Of a DNA stretch of 64,000 nt, positions 34,349 to 42,190 are shown piece after piece. This stretch comes from Mycolicibacterium sp. ND9-15 (GTDB lineage Bacteria > Actinomycetota > Actinomycetes > Mycobacteriales > Mycobacteriaceae). The notes under the pieces are model-generated. The model saw only the letters and a program-made list of their open reading frames with translations, searched no databases and was not told where the DNA came from. Position numbers and translations under genes: made by a program. Each line of letters starts with the position of its first letter. The stretch's first letter is position 1. The DNA lies in contig NZ_CP142362.1 of NCBI RefSeq assembly GCF_035918395.1, positions 3,571,501 to 3,635,500 on the forward strand, written 5' to 3'.

Positions 34349-36144
34349 GACGTTGCCTCCTGATGCTGCGGCGCTTCGACGGTGGAGGTGTCTCCTTCGG
34401 GCAACCCCAATTCACGCGCTTTGAGGAGGCGACGCATGATCTTGCCGCTTCGCGTGTGCGGCAGGCTCTCGACGAACTCGATCTCTTTGGGGGCCACCGC
34501 GGCGCCGAGGCGCTTGCGGGCCTGGCCGGTCAGCTCCAGCCGAAGGTCGTCGGTGGGGGAGAACCCGTCCTTGAGCGTGACGAAGGCCTTCACCAACTCC
34601 CCGACAGTCGGGTCGGGTTTGCCGATCACGGCAGCCTCGGCGACGGCCGGGTGGTCCGTCAGTGCGTTCTCCACCTCGAACGGACCGATCAAGTGGCCTG
34701 CGGACTTGATCACGTCGTCGGCGCGCCCGACGAACCAGAAATATCCATCGCTGTCGCGCTTGACCAGATCGCCCGACAGGTACAGCCCGTCGACGAAGCT
34801 CTTGCGATACCGCTCTTCCTGGTGGAGGTACTCGCGGAACATCGACGGCCAGCCCGGTTTCAGGGCGAGTTCGCCCTCGACGTCGGGCTCGTCGACGACC
34901 GATACCGAACCGTCGTCGTTCCGACGCGCCACGAAGGCATCCACACCGGGGAGCGGCCGACCCATCGAACCGGGCTTGATGTCGAACGCCGGGGTGTTGG
35001 CGATCATGATCCCGCCGGTCTCCGTCTGCCACCAGTTGTCGTGAATGGGTAGACCCAGCACTCGCTTACCCCACCAGACCGCCTCGGCGTTCAGCGGCTC
35101 GCCGACGCTCGCGATGAAGCGCAGTTTGGGAAAGCTGTACCGCGCGGCGACTTCAGGGCCCGCCTTGATCAGCATGCGGATGGCCGTCGGCGCGGTATAC
35201 CAGACGGTCACGCCCTCGTCCTGGAGGATGCGGTACCAGCGGTCGGCGTCGAACTCGGCTTCGTCGATGATCGAGGTCACCCCGTGCAGCAGCGGGGCGA
35301 TGATGCCGTACGAAGTGCCGGTGACCCAGCCGGGATCGGCTGTGCACCAATAGATGTCGTCGGGATGGAGGTCCAGGGCGTACAAACCGGTGAGGAAGTG
35401 CATTGCCACCGCGCCGTGTACGTGGCGCGCCCCTTTCGGGGTGCCGGTGGTGCCGCTGGTGAAGTGCAGCAGCGAGGCATCCTCCGCGGTGGTGGGTTCG
35501 ATCGGGGCGTCCTCAGAGGCCTCGTCCATCAGCCGTGCAAGGTTCAATGTGCCGGGGACGGGTTCGGTCTCGGACCCGTCGACCAGCAGGATGTGGCGCA
35601 CCGACGGCAACTGATCGCGAATCTTGGCTATCTTGCGTTTGTAGAGCGCTTTGGTCGTCACCAACACGGCGGCCTCACCGATGGTTACCCGGGTGGCGAT
35701 GGGTTCCGGCCCGAACGCGGAGAAAAGGGGCGACACCACGCTGCCGTTGCGCAGCGCCCCGAGCATCGCGACGTACAACTCCGGGATGCGGCCCATGATG
35801 AGGAAGACACCGTCGCCCTTACCGACGCCCAGCCCGCGCAGAACATTGGTGAACCGTCGGGTGCGACGGCCGAGTTCGGCGTAACTGAGGTCATGGGTGA
35901 TCAGGTCGAGGCCGGGGCCGGTGTCGGCGATGAACCGCAGGGCAGTGCGCGACGCCAGTGGTCCGTCGGCATGGCGGTCGACCGCCGCGTAGGCGATATT
36001 GCATCCACCGCCCGGCATTCCCGCACACGGGTCGGGCACCGCCGACCAGCTGAACGCGGCCCGAGTCTGCTCGTAGCCGGTGTAGTTGGGCGGGACCTTC
36101 CAGTCCTCGACGGTCTTTTCGATGGTCGTCATGGTCGTACTCAC
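34345..36144 (-). CDS. acetyl/acyl-CoA synthetase (AMP-forming)
   Basis: 599 aa ANL-superfamily ligase, shorter than classic acetyl-CoA synthetases (about 650). Phosphate-binding loop FTSGTTGTPKGA, WWQTETGG, and the C-terminal RSGKIMRR with the catalytic Lys that is typically controlled by acetylation. Most like acetate-CoA ligases. The GTG at 36144 overlaps the stop of the 84-residue gene; ATG 36132 is an alternative start. Coupled to the E1alpha gene, so acetate activation and oxo-acid decarboxylation are made together: both give acetyl- or acyl-CoA. Confidence 0.93.
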   Translation of the reverse strand: MSTTMTTIEKTVEDWKVPPNYTGYEQTRAAFSWSAVPDPCAGMPGGGCNIAYAAVDRHADGPLASRTALRFIADTGPGLDLITHDLSYAELGRRTRRFTNVLRGLGVGKGDGVFLIMGRIPELYVAMLGALRNGSVVSPLFSAFGPEPIATRVTIGEAAVLVTTKALYKRKIAKIRDQLPSVRHILLVDGSETEPVPGTLNLARLMDEASEDAPIEPTTAEDASLLHFTSGTTGTPKGARHVHGAVAMHFLTGLYALDLHPDDIYWCTADPGWVTGTSYGIIAPLLHGVTSIIDEAEFDADRWYRILQDEGVTVWYTAPTAIRMLIKAGPEVAARYSFPKLRFIASVGEPLNAEAVWWGKRVLGLPIHDNWWQTETGGIMIANTPAFDIKPGSMGRPLPGVDAFVARRNDDGSVSVVDEPDVEGELALKPGWPSMFREYLHQEERYRKSFVDGLYLSGDLVKRDSDGYFWFVGRADDVIKSAGHLIGPFEVENALTDHPAVAEAAVIGKPDPTVGELVKAFVTLKDGFSPTDDLRLELTGQARKRLGAAVAPKEIEFVESLPHTRSGKIMRRLLKARELGLPEGDTSTVEAPQHQEATS

Positions 36145-36395
36145 AATTTCGGTGACGAAATGACACCGTTGCGCCTCGCGGGGCCGATGTTGACCATCAC
36201 CCGTTCCAGCAGCGCGCTGTAAGCCGACCCGTCGATGAGCAACTCGGACGGCCCGTTATGCATGAGGTAAGCATCGAGGCGACGGTCGAGTGACCAATCG
36301 GAGTAGGTATGGCTGGCGAATTCGGATCTCAGAAACCGCCATGCGACGGTGTCGAACTCCGTCGTCGTCAGATCGACGCGGTCGGTCGGCGCCAT
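36141..36395 (-). CDS. 84-residue protein of unknown function, first gene of the operon
   Basis: Small soluble protein, no membrane segment and no Cys. Aromatic/charged in the middle (FLRSEFASHTYSDWSLDRRL). I do not recognise it. GAAAGGGG precedes the ATG, and its stop overlaps the acyl-CoA synthetase start as GTGA, so it is a genuine operon member. It may be a small regulatory or assembly factor for the dehydrogenase or the ligase. Confidence 0.7.
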   Translation of the reverse strand: MAPTDRVDLTTTEFDTVAWRFLRSEFASHTYSDWSLDRRLDAYLMHNGPSELLIDGSAYSALLERVMVNIGPARRNGVISSPKL

Positions 36396-36457
36396 CGGAA
36401 CCCCTTTCGGTCACGGTCTTCGCAATCCATCGTCAGCGACCCGCGGCGACGAGGGTA

Positions 36458-36471
36458 GAGACCAAAGTCAC
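36458..36471. promoter_or_regulatory. DosR-like box upstream of the dehydrogenase operon
   Basis: GAGACCAAAGTCAC matches 11 of 14 core positions. Its centre is 69 bp from the first start codon; with a start site about 42 bp from the box this leaves a leader of about 27 nt that holds the Shine-Dalgarno. Several 11/14 matches are expected by chance in 64 kb, so position carries the argument. Confidence 0.6.
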
Positions 36472-36521
36472 ACCAAGATCAGTCTCTCGGCCCTCGTCAC
36501 ATATCCGCGGCCTGGACTCTC

Positions 36522-36535
36522 ATGTCTTTAGTCCC
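36522..36535. promoter_or_regulatory. second DosR-like box in the divergent region
   Basis: ATGTCTTTAGTCCC matches 11 of 14 positions, with the right half-site perfect (TTTAGTCCC). It is 64 bp (about six turns) from the box at 36458 and about 115 bp upstream of the rightward zinc-ribbon gene, so it could serve either direction. Confidence 0.55.
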
Positions 36536-36649
36536 CTGATCGCGGTCCGTACGGCCCTGTGCCGACGGAAGCCGGCGGTGCATGATCGAGGCATGACGCT
36601 CCGCTCGATAATCAGGCGTGGGCGGCGCGCTCGAGGAGAGGCGTGAAGC

Positions 36650-37249
36650 ATGGTGAGGTGTCCGAACGGCCACCACAACCCCGCGGGGTTCGATCTGTGC
36701 GCCGAGTGCGGGGCCCCGATCGAGGAGACGGAGGCCCAGGCGAGCGCGTGGTTCCGGACCAAATGGGCCCTCATCGGAGCGAGTGCTGTCGTCGCGCTGG
36801 TGGTTCTGGCTGCGTCGTTGGTGCTTGCCATGAATCGCGGCGGTGACCAAGCCGAGTCGGACGTGGCGACCCCCGCCGGGCAGGAATCCATCTCGGAGTG
36901 GTGGGAGAGCGCGCACACCCCTGTCACCGAGTTACGGCAGTCCATCACCGACGCTCGGCGTTCGCTGAGTCGGATGAACCCAGCCGGTCTCGAGGAGGCG
37001 TGCGAGAAGATGCACGACCTCGCCGGGGTCGACGTCCACACCTATCTGCCCGCCCCCACCCCTGAACTCACCAGCGAGTTGACCGCCGCCGCAGAGGATG
37101 CCCACGCCGCGGCGCACATGTGTCTGGCGCTCGCAGCTGGGTCGCGCAATACCTACAGCGGTGAGTTCACGGCCAGCGTCGACCAAGCCGAACGGCGATT
37201 GGTCCGCGCCGAGGAGATCGTCAACGCCGCGCTGCTACATCAGCAGTGA
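36650..37249 (+). CDS. zinc-ribbon single-pass membrane protein
   Basis: 199 aa. A short zinc ribbon of CPNGH...CAECG type at the N-terminus (Cys4, Cys17, Cys20 with His), one transmembrane helix at about 40-62 (WALIGASAVVALVVLAASLVLAM), then an extracytoplasmic helical domain with two Cys (about 117 and 162). GAGGAGAG precedes the ATG. The family is not recognised. Its divergent position from the dehydrogenase operon and the nearby DosR-like boxes suggest hypoxia control. Confidence 0.75.
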   Translation: MVRCPNGHHNPAGFDLCAECGAPIEETEAQASAWFRTKWALIGASAVVALVVLAASLVLAMNRGGDQAESDVATPAGQESISEWWESAHTPVTELRQSITDARRSLSRMNPAGLEEACEKMHDLAGVDVHTYLPAPTPELTSELTAAAEDAHAAAHMCLALAAGSRNTYSGEFTASVDQAERRLVRAEEIVNAALLHQQ

Positions 37250-37282
37250 AGCGCCGGGCGCACGGTCGGGGGTATCGCCCTG

Positions 37283-38287
37283 GTGTCCTCGGTATGGTCC
37301 GACGTCATGGTCACCCATACCGAATACGAGTCCGAGCAGATGGCGACCGCACTTCGACACGCCAGCATGCGAGTGCCGACGGCGGCCGCAACGGACTCGG
37401 TGTCGGAGACGATCGAGGCGATGCGGGGTCGGCGGTTCTTCAGCGCGGCCGCGGTGGCGGTGCTTGATGGGCAACAACTGGTGGGGGTCGCCACCATCGA
37501 ACGCGTTCTGGCCGCACCGGGCGAGGCGACACTCGCCGACATCATGGACCCCAGCCCGCCGGTCGTCGCTCCGGGTACCCACCAGGAGCACGCGGCGTGG
37601 CAGGCCGTGCAGCGCGACGAGCCTGGCTTCGCCGTGGTCGACGGTGACGGGTACTTCCGGGGACTGATTGCCCCACAACAGCTTCTGGCGGTGTTACTGG
37701 CCGAGCACGAGGAAGACATGGCCCGACTCGGCGGGTTCTTGCACTCCGTGGAGTCGGCGCGCACGACCAGCGTCGAAAGTGTCTCGCAGCGGTTGTGGCA
37801 CCGGTTGCCGTGGCTGGTGGTGGGACTCGTCGGGGCGATGGTCTCCGCTGGCCTGATGGCCGCCTTCGAGACCCGACTGCAATCCGTGCTGGCCGTGGCT
37901 TACTTCGTCCCCGGCATCGTCTATCTCGCCGATGCGGTCGGCACCCAGACGGAAACCCTTGCCATTCGCGGTCTTTCGGTCGGTATCGGTATCCGCCGTA
38001 TCCTTGCCCGCGAAGCGTTGACAGGGCTGGTCGTAGGCATTCTGCTCGGGTTCCTGATGATCCCGGTGGTATTGCTCATAACCGGTGACGGCCGACTCGC
38101 CGCGGCCGTAGCCCTGGCGGTCTTGGCGGCCAGCAGCATCGCTACGGTGGTCGCTCTGCTCCTGCCGTGGGTGCTGCAGGCTTTCGGCCGGGACCCGGCA
38201 TTCGGTTCCGGTCCTCTGGCGACAGTCATCCAGGACTTGCTGTCGATTCTGATATACCTCGGCGCCGTCACCGCACTGCTGGCTTAA
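37283..38287 (+). CDS. CBS-pair protein with MgtE-type membrane domain
   Basis: 334 aa. A CBS domain pair (about 30-150) is followed by the MgtE transporter domain (about 170-330) with its signature PGIVYLADAVGTQTETLAIRGL and the closing DLLSILIYLG helix. The N-terminal MgtE_N helical domain found on full-length Mg2+ channels is missing. It may carry Mg2+ or Co2+, or act as a nucleotide-sensing channel. The GTG at 37283 and the ATG at 37307 are both possible starts. Its stop codon overlaps that of the convergent SRPBCC gene. Confidence 0.85.
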   Translation: MSSVWSDVMVTHTEYESEQMATALRHASMRVPTAAATDSVSETIEAMRGRRFFSAAAVAVLDGQQLVGVATIERVLAAPGEATLADIMDPSPPVVAPGTHQEHAAWQAVQRDEPGFAVVDGDGYFRGLIAPQQLLAVLLAEHEEDMARLGGFLHSVESARTTSVESVSQRLWHRLPWLVVGLVGAMVSAGLMAAFETRLQSVLAVAYFVPGIVYLADAVGTQTETLAIRGLSVGIGIRRILAREALTGLVVGILLGFLMIPVVLLITGDGRLAAAVALAVLAASSIATVVALLLPWVLQAFGRDPAFGSGPLATVIQDLLSILIYLGAVTALLA

Positions 38288-38922
38288 CCAGCCGATTCGG
38301 CCTGGAACTGTTGCTGCGCTCTACTTCTGATGCCCAACAGCATCCCCCGTATGACAAAGGCCTTCACCGGACCCGCGAGCTCGTCGGCCAATACCTGGCC
38401 CGGATGGTGCAGCCGGGTGCGGGTCCGGACCATCAGCCGGCAGCGGTCATCCCAGTGCGGGATGACGTGAAACGACCACACGGCGTCCCACAACTCTGGC
38501 GACATCGTTCGCAACACGATGGACTCGCGATCGGCGACGTCGACCACTTTCAGTGCGATCCCGTCCCGCAGGCCCATCCAACCCTTGGGGACCAACCGCA
38601 CGGTGTCCTCGGGTGCCAGGTTTTGCCACTCGGGATGGATTCGTTCGGCGTTGTGGTACCGCAGACCGGCCAGGTTCAGCGTGTCGAACGTGTACAGACC
38701 ACCCCGGTCCTGACCGATCTGCACCAGCCACTGCCACACCGTCGCGGCCGGGGCGTCGATCCAGACCGCTTCGGTGGTCTGGAGAACTGGGCGGTCGAGC
38801 AGTTCGTCGCCGGCGAGCCGCATCCGTGACTCTTCTTTCGTCGCTCCCCAGTTGCGGTAGAACCGTCTGGCTCCGTACAACACGGCGAGGGCCCCTCCGA
38901 CCCGCAGCAAGTTGATCGTCAT
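38284..38922 (-). CDS. SRPBCC (polyketide-cyclase-like) protein with membrane anchor
   Basis: 212 aa. A short hydrophobic N-terminus (INLLRVGGALAVLYGARRFY) is followed by a START/SRPBCC ligand-binding domain (WIDAPAATVWQWLVQIGQDRGGLYTFD to the C-terminus). Substrate unknown; a hydrophobic ligand is likely. ATG 38922 is chosen because the frame further upstream runs through the DosR-like boxes, and the box centred at 38964.5 then lies about 42 bp from the start, as expected for a leaderless DosR target. Divergent from hspX. Confidence 0.8.
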   Translation of the reverse strand: MTINLLRVGGALAVLYGARRFYRNWGATKEESRMRLAGDELLDRPVLQTTEAVWIDAPAATVWQWLVQIGQDRGGLYTFDTLNLAGLRYHNAERIHPEWQNLAPEDTVRLVPKGWMGLRDGIALKVVDVADRESIVLRTMSPELWDAVWSFHVIPHWDDRCRLMVRTRTRLHHPGQVLADELAGPVKAFVIRGMLLGIRSRAQQQFQAESAG

Positions 38923-38957
38923 GTGCTCAGAGTGCCTTCCTGACGCGGCGCCCGGTA

Positions 38958-38971
38958 GGGCCGCTGGTCCT
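38958..38971. promoter_or_regulatory. weak DosR-like box in front of the SRPBCC gene
   Basis: GGGCCGCTGGTCCT matches 9 of 14 positions, not significant alone. It is 61 bp from the strong hspX box and at the standard distance from the SRPBCC start. Confidence 0.45.
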
Positions 38972-39018
38972 AAGCGGCCGACCAAGCGGATCGTCATCGA
39001 CGAACGGCACATCTCGCG

Positions 39019-39032
39019 GGGACTTCCGTCCC
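39019..39032. promoter_or_regulatory. DosR-like box of hspX
   Basis: GGGACTTCCGTCCC matches 12 of 14 positions (both half-sites perfect). A start site 42 bp downstream (near 39068) leaves a 31-nt leader with AAGGAG before the hspX ATG. hspX is a classic DosR target in Mtb. Confidence 0.75.
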
Positions 39033-39098
39033 TATCGGCAACCACAGCACGATGGTCGAATCGAGGTGGAGGTTTCCACTGTTCACCAAGGAGCAACC

Positions 39099-39536
39099 AT
39101 GAGCAAGCTGCCCGCCACAGGTCGGCCGCGGGGGTTCTGGCCGGAACTCACCGAATTCTTCGAGGGCTTCCCGTCCTGGTCGCATCTGCGTTCACCGTTC
39201 GGTGCCAACATTATTCGTCTCGAAGACGAGATGAAGGACGGCAACTACGAGCTGCGGGCCGAATTGCCCGGCATCGATCCCGAGAAGGAAGTCGACGTCA
39301 CGGTGCGTGACGGCGTCCTGACCATCAAGTCCGAGCGCACGGCGAAGAAGGAATCCAACGGCCGCTCCGAGTTCTCCTACGGCTCGTTCGTTCGCTCGGT
39401 CACCTTGCCGCCGGGCGCCGACGAGGACGCCATCACGGCGCGGTACGACAAGGGCATCCTCACGGTGACGGTGCCGGTTCAGGAAGAGGCGCCTCAGTCG
39501 GGGGAGAAGCAGATTCCGGTGCAAGCCGAGAAGTGA
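39099..39536 (+). CDS. hspX: alpha-crystallin small heat-shock protein HspX/Acr
   Basis: 145 aa ATP-independent chaperone, close in length and sequence to remembered Mtb HspX (144 aa). Alpha-crystallin domain with RAELPGIDPEKEVDVTVRDG, GRSEFSYGSFVRSVTLP and YDKGILTVTVPV (the I-x-V-like C-terminal contact). Start at ATG 39099 with AAGGAG. Next to it lies an Rv2030c-like gene, the same neighbour as in Mtb. Confidence 0.97.
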   Translation: MSKLPATGRPRGFWPELTEFFEGFPSWSHLRSPFGANIIRLEDEMKDGNYELRAELPGIDPEKEVDVTVRDGVLTIKSERTAKKESNGRSEFSYGSFVRSVTLPPGADEDAITARYDKGILTVTVPVQEEAPQSGEKQIPVQAEK

Positions 39537-39603
39537 GCCCGCGCAAGGTCCTGGGGTGGCGAATCCCGGGACCGCCAGGAGCAATGCAGATCGGAGAACG
39601 GGA

Positions 39604-41649
39604 ATGACGCGTGCAGACGGAGCGGTCCGGAACGCGCCGCGGCGGGTCTTTCGCGATCGCCGCGAAGCGGGACGGGTCTTGGCCGGAATGCTCGATGCCT
39701 ACCGGGGCCGGGAAGGCGTCGTCGTGCTGGGACTGCCTCGTGGGGGCATCCCTGTCGCCTGGGAGGTCGCGGCGGCACTTGCCGCTCCGCTGGACGCCTT
39801 CGTCGTGCGAAAACTCGGCGCGCCGGGGCACGAGGAGTTCGCGGTGGGTGCAATCGCGAGTGGCGGCCGCGTCGTCGTCAACGACGACGTGCTGCGCGCG
39901 CTGCGGGTGACGCCTCAGCAACTTCGCGATGTCGCCGAACGCGAGGGCCGCGAGTTGCTGCGGCGCGAGGCGGCCTACCGCGGTGGTCGGCCACCGGTGG
40001 ATGTGACCGGTAAGACGGTGATTCTCGTGGACGACGGCCTGGCCACCGGGGCCAGCATGTCGGCCGCGATACATGCGCTGCGCGACGCGGACCCCGCCGA
40101 GATCGTGATCGCGGTGCCGGCCGCGCCGGAGTCGACCTGCCGGGAGTTGGCCGGCATCGCCGACGACGTGGTGTGCGCCAGTATGCCGACGCCGTTTCTC
40201 GCTGTCGGGGAGTCGTTCTGGGATTTCCACCAGGTCGGCGACGAGGAGGTGCGGCACCTGCTCGCCACCCCCACCACGGGCCTCGCCACCGCGCGGATCC
40301 GGATTCAGGAGACATCTGCAGAGGTGATCGACCGGACGGCGATCGACGCACCCGGCGGCCTGCCCCCGGCCGAGGCGCTCGAGGAGATCATCGGCGATGC
40401 CCGGGTCGTGCTCATCGGGGAGAGCTCACACGGGACTCACGAGTTCTACGAGGCCCGCGCACAGATCACCAAATGGCTGATCGAGGAGAAGGGATTCGCC
40501 GGGGTCGCCGCCGAGGCCGACTGGCCCGATGCCTACCGCGTCAACCGATACCTACACGGTGCGGGCGCCGACACGTCTGCTGACGAGGCGTTGAGCGGTT
40601 TCGAACGATTCCCCGCTTGGATGTGGCGCAACGTCGTCGTCCGCGAGTTCGTCGACTGGTTGCACGACCACAACCGCCAAACCCGGGCGGCCGGTGGACG
40701 ACAGGCCGGTTTCTACGGCCTTGACCTCTACAGCCTGCACCGTTCGATGCGGGAGGTGATCGCCTATCTCGACAACGTCGACCCGCAGGCCGCGGCTCGG
40801 GCGCGGATGCGCTACTCCTGCTTCGACCACACATCGGCCGACGACGGCCAGGCCTATGGTTTCGCGGCCGCATTCGGCGCGGGGCTGTCGTGCGAGCGAG
40901 AGGTGATCGACCAACTGGTCGAAATGCAGCGGACCACCATGGAATATGCGCGACGTGACGGGCTGCTCGTCGAGGACGAGGCGTTCTATGCGCAGCAGAA
41001 CGCGCAGACCGTGCGGGACGCCGAGCGCTACTACCGCGCGATGTTCAGCGGTCGCGTGACGTCCTGGAACCTGCGAGACCAGCACATGGCACAAACGCTC
41101 CAAGCCCTGCTGGCTCACCTGGACCGGCATCACAAAGCTGGTACCACACGAATTGTGGTGTGGGCGCACAACTCTCACGTCGGTGACGCACGGGCGACCG
41201 AGGTCGGCAGCGACGGCCAGGTGACGCTCGGCCAACTGGTGCGCGAGCGCTACGGCGAAAGCTGTCGGCTGATCGGGTTCACGACCTATTCGGGCACCGT
41301 CACCGCGGCCAGTGAGTGGGGCGGTATCGCGGAGCGCAAAGTCGTCCGGCCCGCGCTGAACGGCAGTGTCGAAGAACTTTTCCACGAAACAGATCGGCCG
41401 GCTTTCCTGATTTCACCGACGATCAGCCGCGCGGCGGCCGAACCGCTGGACGTCGTGCGACTCGCCCGGGCCATCGGGGTGATCTACCTGCCGGCCACCG
41501 AACGCCAGAGCCACTACTACCACGTCCGTCCCGGCGAGCAGTTCGACGCCATCATCCACATCGACCAGACTCGCGCATTGGAGCCGCTCGAGGTGAGCAG
41601 TGTGTGGGTCGCCGGCGAAACCCCGGAGACCTACCCGACGGGCTTGTGA
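39604..41649 (+). CDS. phosphoribosyltransferase-erythromycin esterase-like fusion (Rv2030c-like)
   Basis: 681 aa, the same length as I remember for DosR-regulated Rv2030c. Residues 1-215: type I phosphoribosyltransferase domain with VVLGLPRGGIPVAWEVA and the PRPP loop VILVDDGLATGASM. Residues 235-681: erythromycin-esterase/succinoglycan-type domain with IGESSHGTHEFYEAR, a Glu in AAEADWPDAYRVNRY and VVWAHNSHVGDARAT. The natural substrate is unknown; macrolide hydrolysis should not be assumed. GGAG lies 10 nt before ATG 39604. It probably shares the hspX transcript (67 nt apart). Confidence 0.93.
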   Translation: MTRADGAVRNAPRRVFRDRREAGRVLAGMLDAYRGREGVVVLGLPRGGIPVAWEVAAALAAPLDAFVVRKLGAPGHEEFAVGAIASGGRVVVNDDVLRALRVTPQQLRDVAEREGRELLRREAAYRGGRPPVDVTGKTVILVDDGLATGASMSAAIHALRDADPAEIVIAVPAAPESTCRELAGIADDVVCASMPTPFLAVGESFWDFHQVGDEEVRHLLATPTTGLATARIRIQETSAEVIDRTAIDAPGGLPPAEALEEIIGDARVVLIGESSHGTHEFYEARAQITKWLIEEKGFAGVAAEADWPDAYRVNRYLHGAGADTSADEALSGFERFPAWMWRNVVVREFVDWLHDHNRQTRAAGGRQAGFYGLDLYSLHRSMREVIAYLDNVDPQAAARARMRYSCFDHTSADDGQAYGFAAAFGAGLSCEREVIDQLVEMQRTTMEYARRDGLLVEDEAFYAQQNAQTVRDAERYYRAMFSGRVTSWNLRDQHMAQTLQALLAHLDRHHKAGTTRIVVWAHNSHVGDARATEVGSDGQVTLGQLVRERYGESCRLIGFTTYSGTVTAASEWGGIAERKVVRPALNGSVEELFHETDRPAFLISPTISRAAAEPLDVVRLARAIGVIYLPATERQSHYYHVRPGEQFDAIIHIDQTRALEPLEVSSVWVAGETPETYPTGL

Positions 41650-42190
41650 TCGCTGTCCAGAAGGATGGCACTAACGACACGCGCCGTCACGATCGATACG
41701 CCGCGCCGGCTTCCTCTCGGCTGGGATGAGCGGGGTCGCAGATATCCATAATGCGAAGTCCAGCCGTCCGGAATGGCAGGAACTGCTGTTGCCAGCGTGT
41801 GGCCGGCCCGCCGGTACGGCGGATGTCGCTCGTGAGGTGGTGGCCGCAATGGTGCCCGGGTGCTACCTGGCGTCTCAACGGGATTTCGCCAGGTTGGGGC
41901 GTGGACATTCCGCCTCCTCGACACTGACGGTTCGACAATACCGCTGGTCGGGGGCAGTGGAGGTGCGGTCGGACACGTCCTGTTCGGCACCGCCCATTCG
42001 CCGCGGAGCAGAAGATGCTGCGTGGTGTCCGGGACCCGGTGCGGTGGGATCGAGTCGAGGTGACGCTACGCGAACTGCCTAGTCACCAGGCCGCCGTGCC
42101 AGGCTAGCGCCGTCTCAACGGTACTGTCCGACCCGTCAAAAATGCCGTCGATTGCTCGTAAAGCGGCTTGACGAGTGGCACGATGGGGGC
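41650..42190. other. 541-nt region without a convincing gene
   Basis: Frames of 60-119 codons exist on both strands, but none has a good Shine-Dalgarno, a recognisable family or a clear codon bias. A short plus-strand stretch near 41860-42010 reads protein-like (WTFRLLDTDGSTIPLVGG) and may be a remnant of a decayed gene. No good DosR-like box was seen in front of dosS. Confidence 0.5.

Noticed and set aside
42152..42190. Earlier ATG start for dosS
   Set aside because: The 13 extra residues do not match the N-terminus of remembered DosS, and the GTG at 42191 has the better Shine-Dalgarno.
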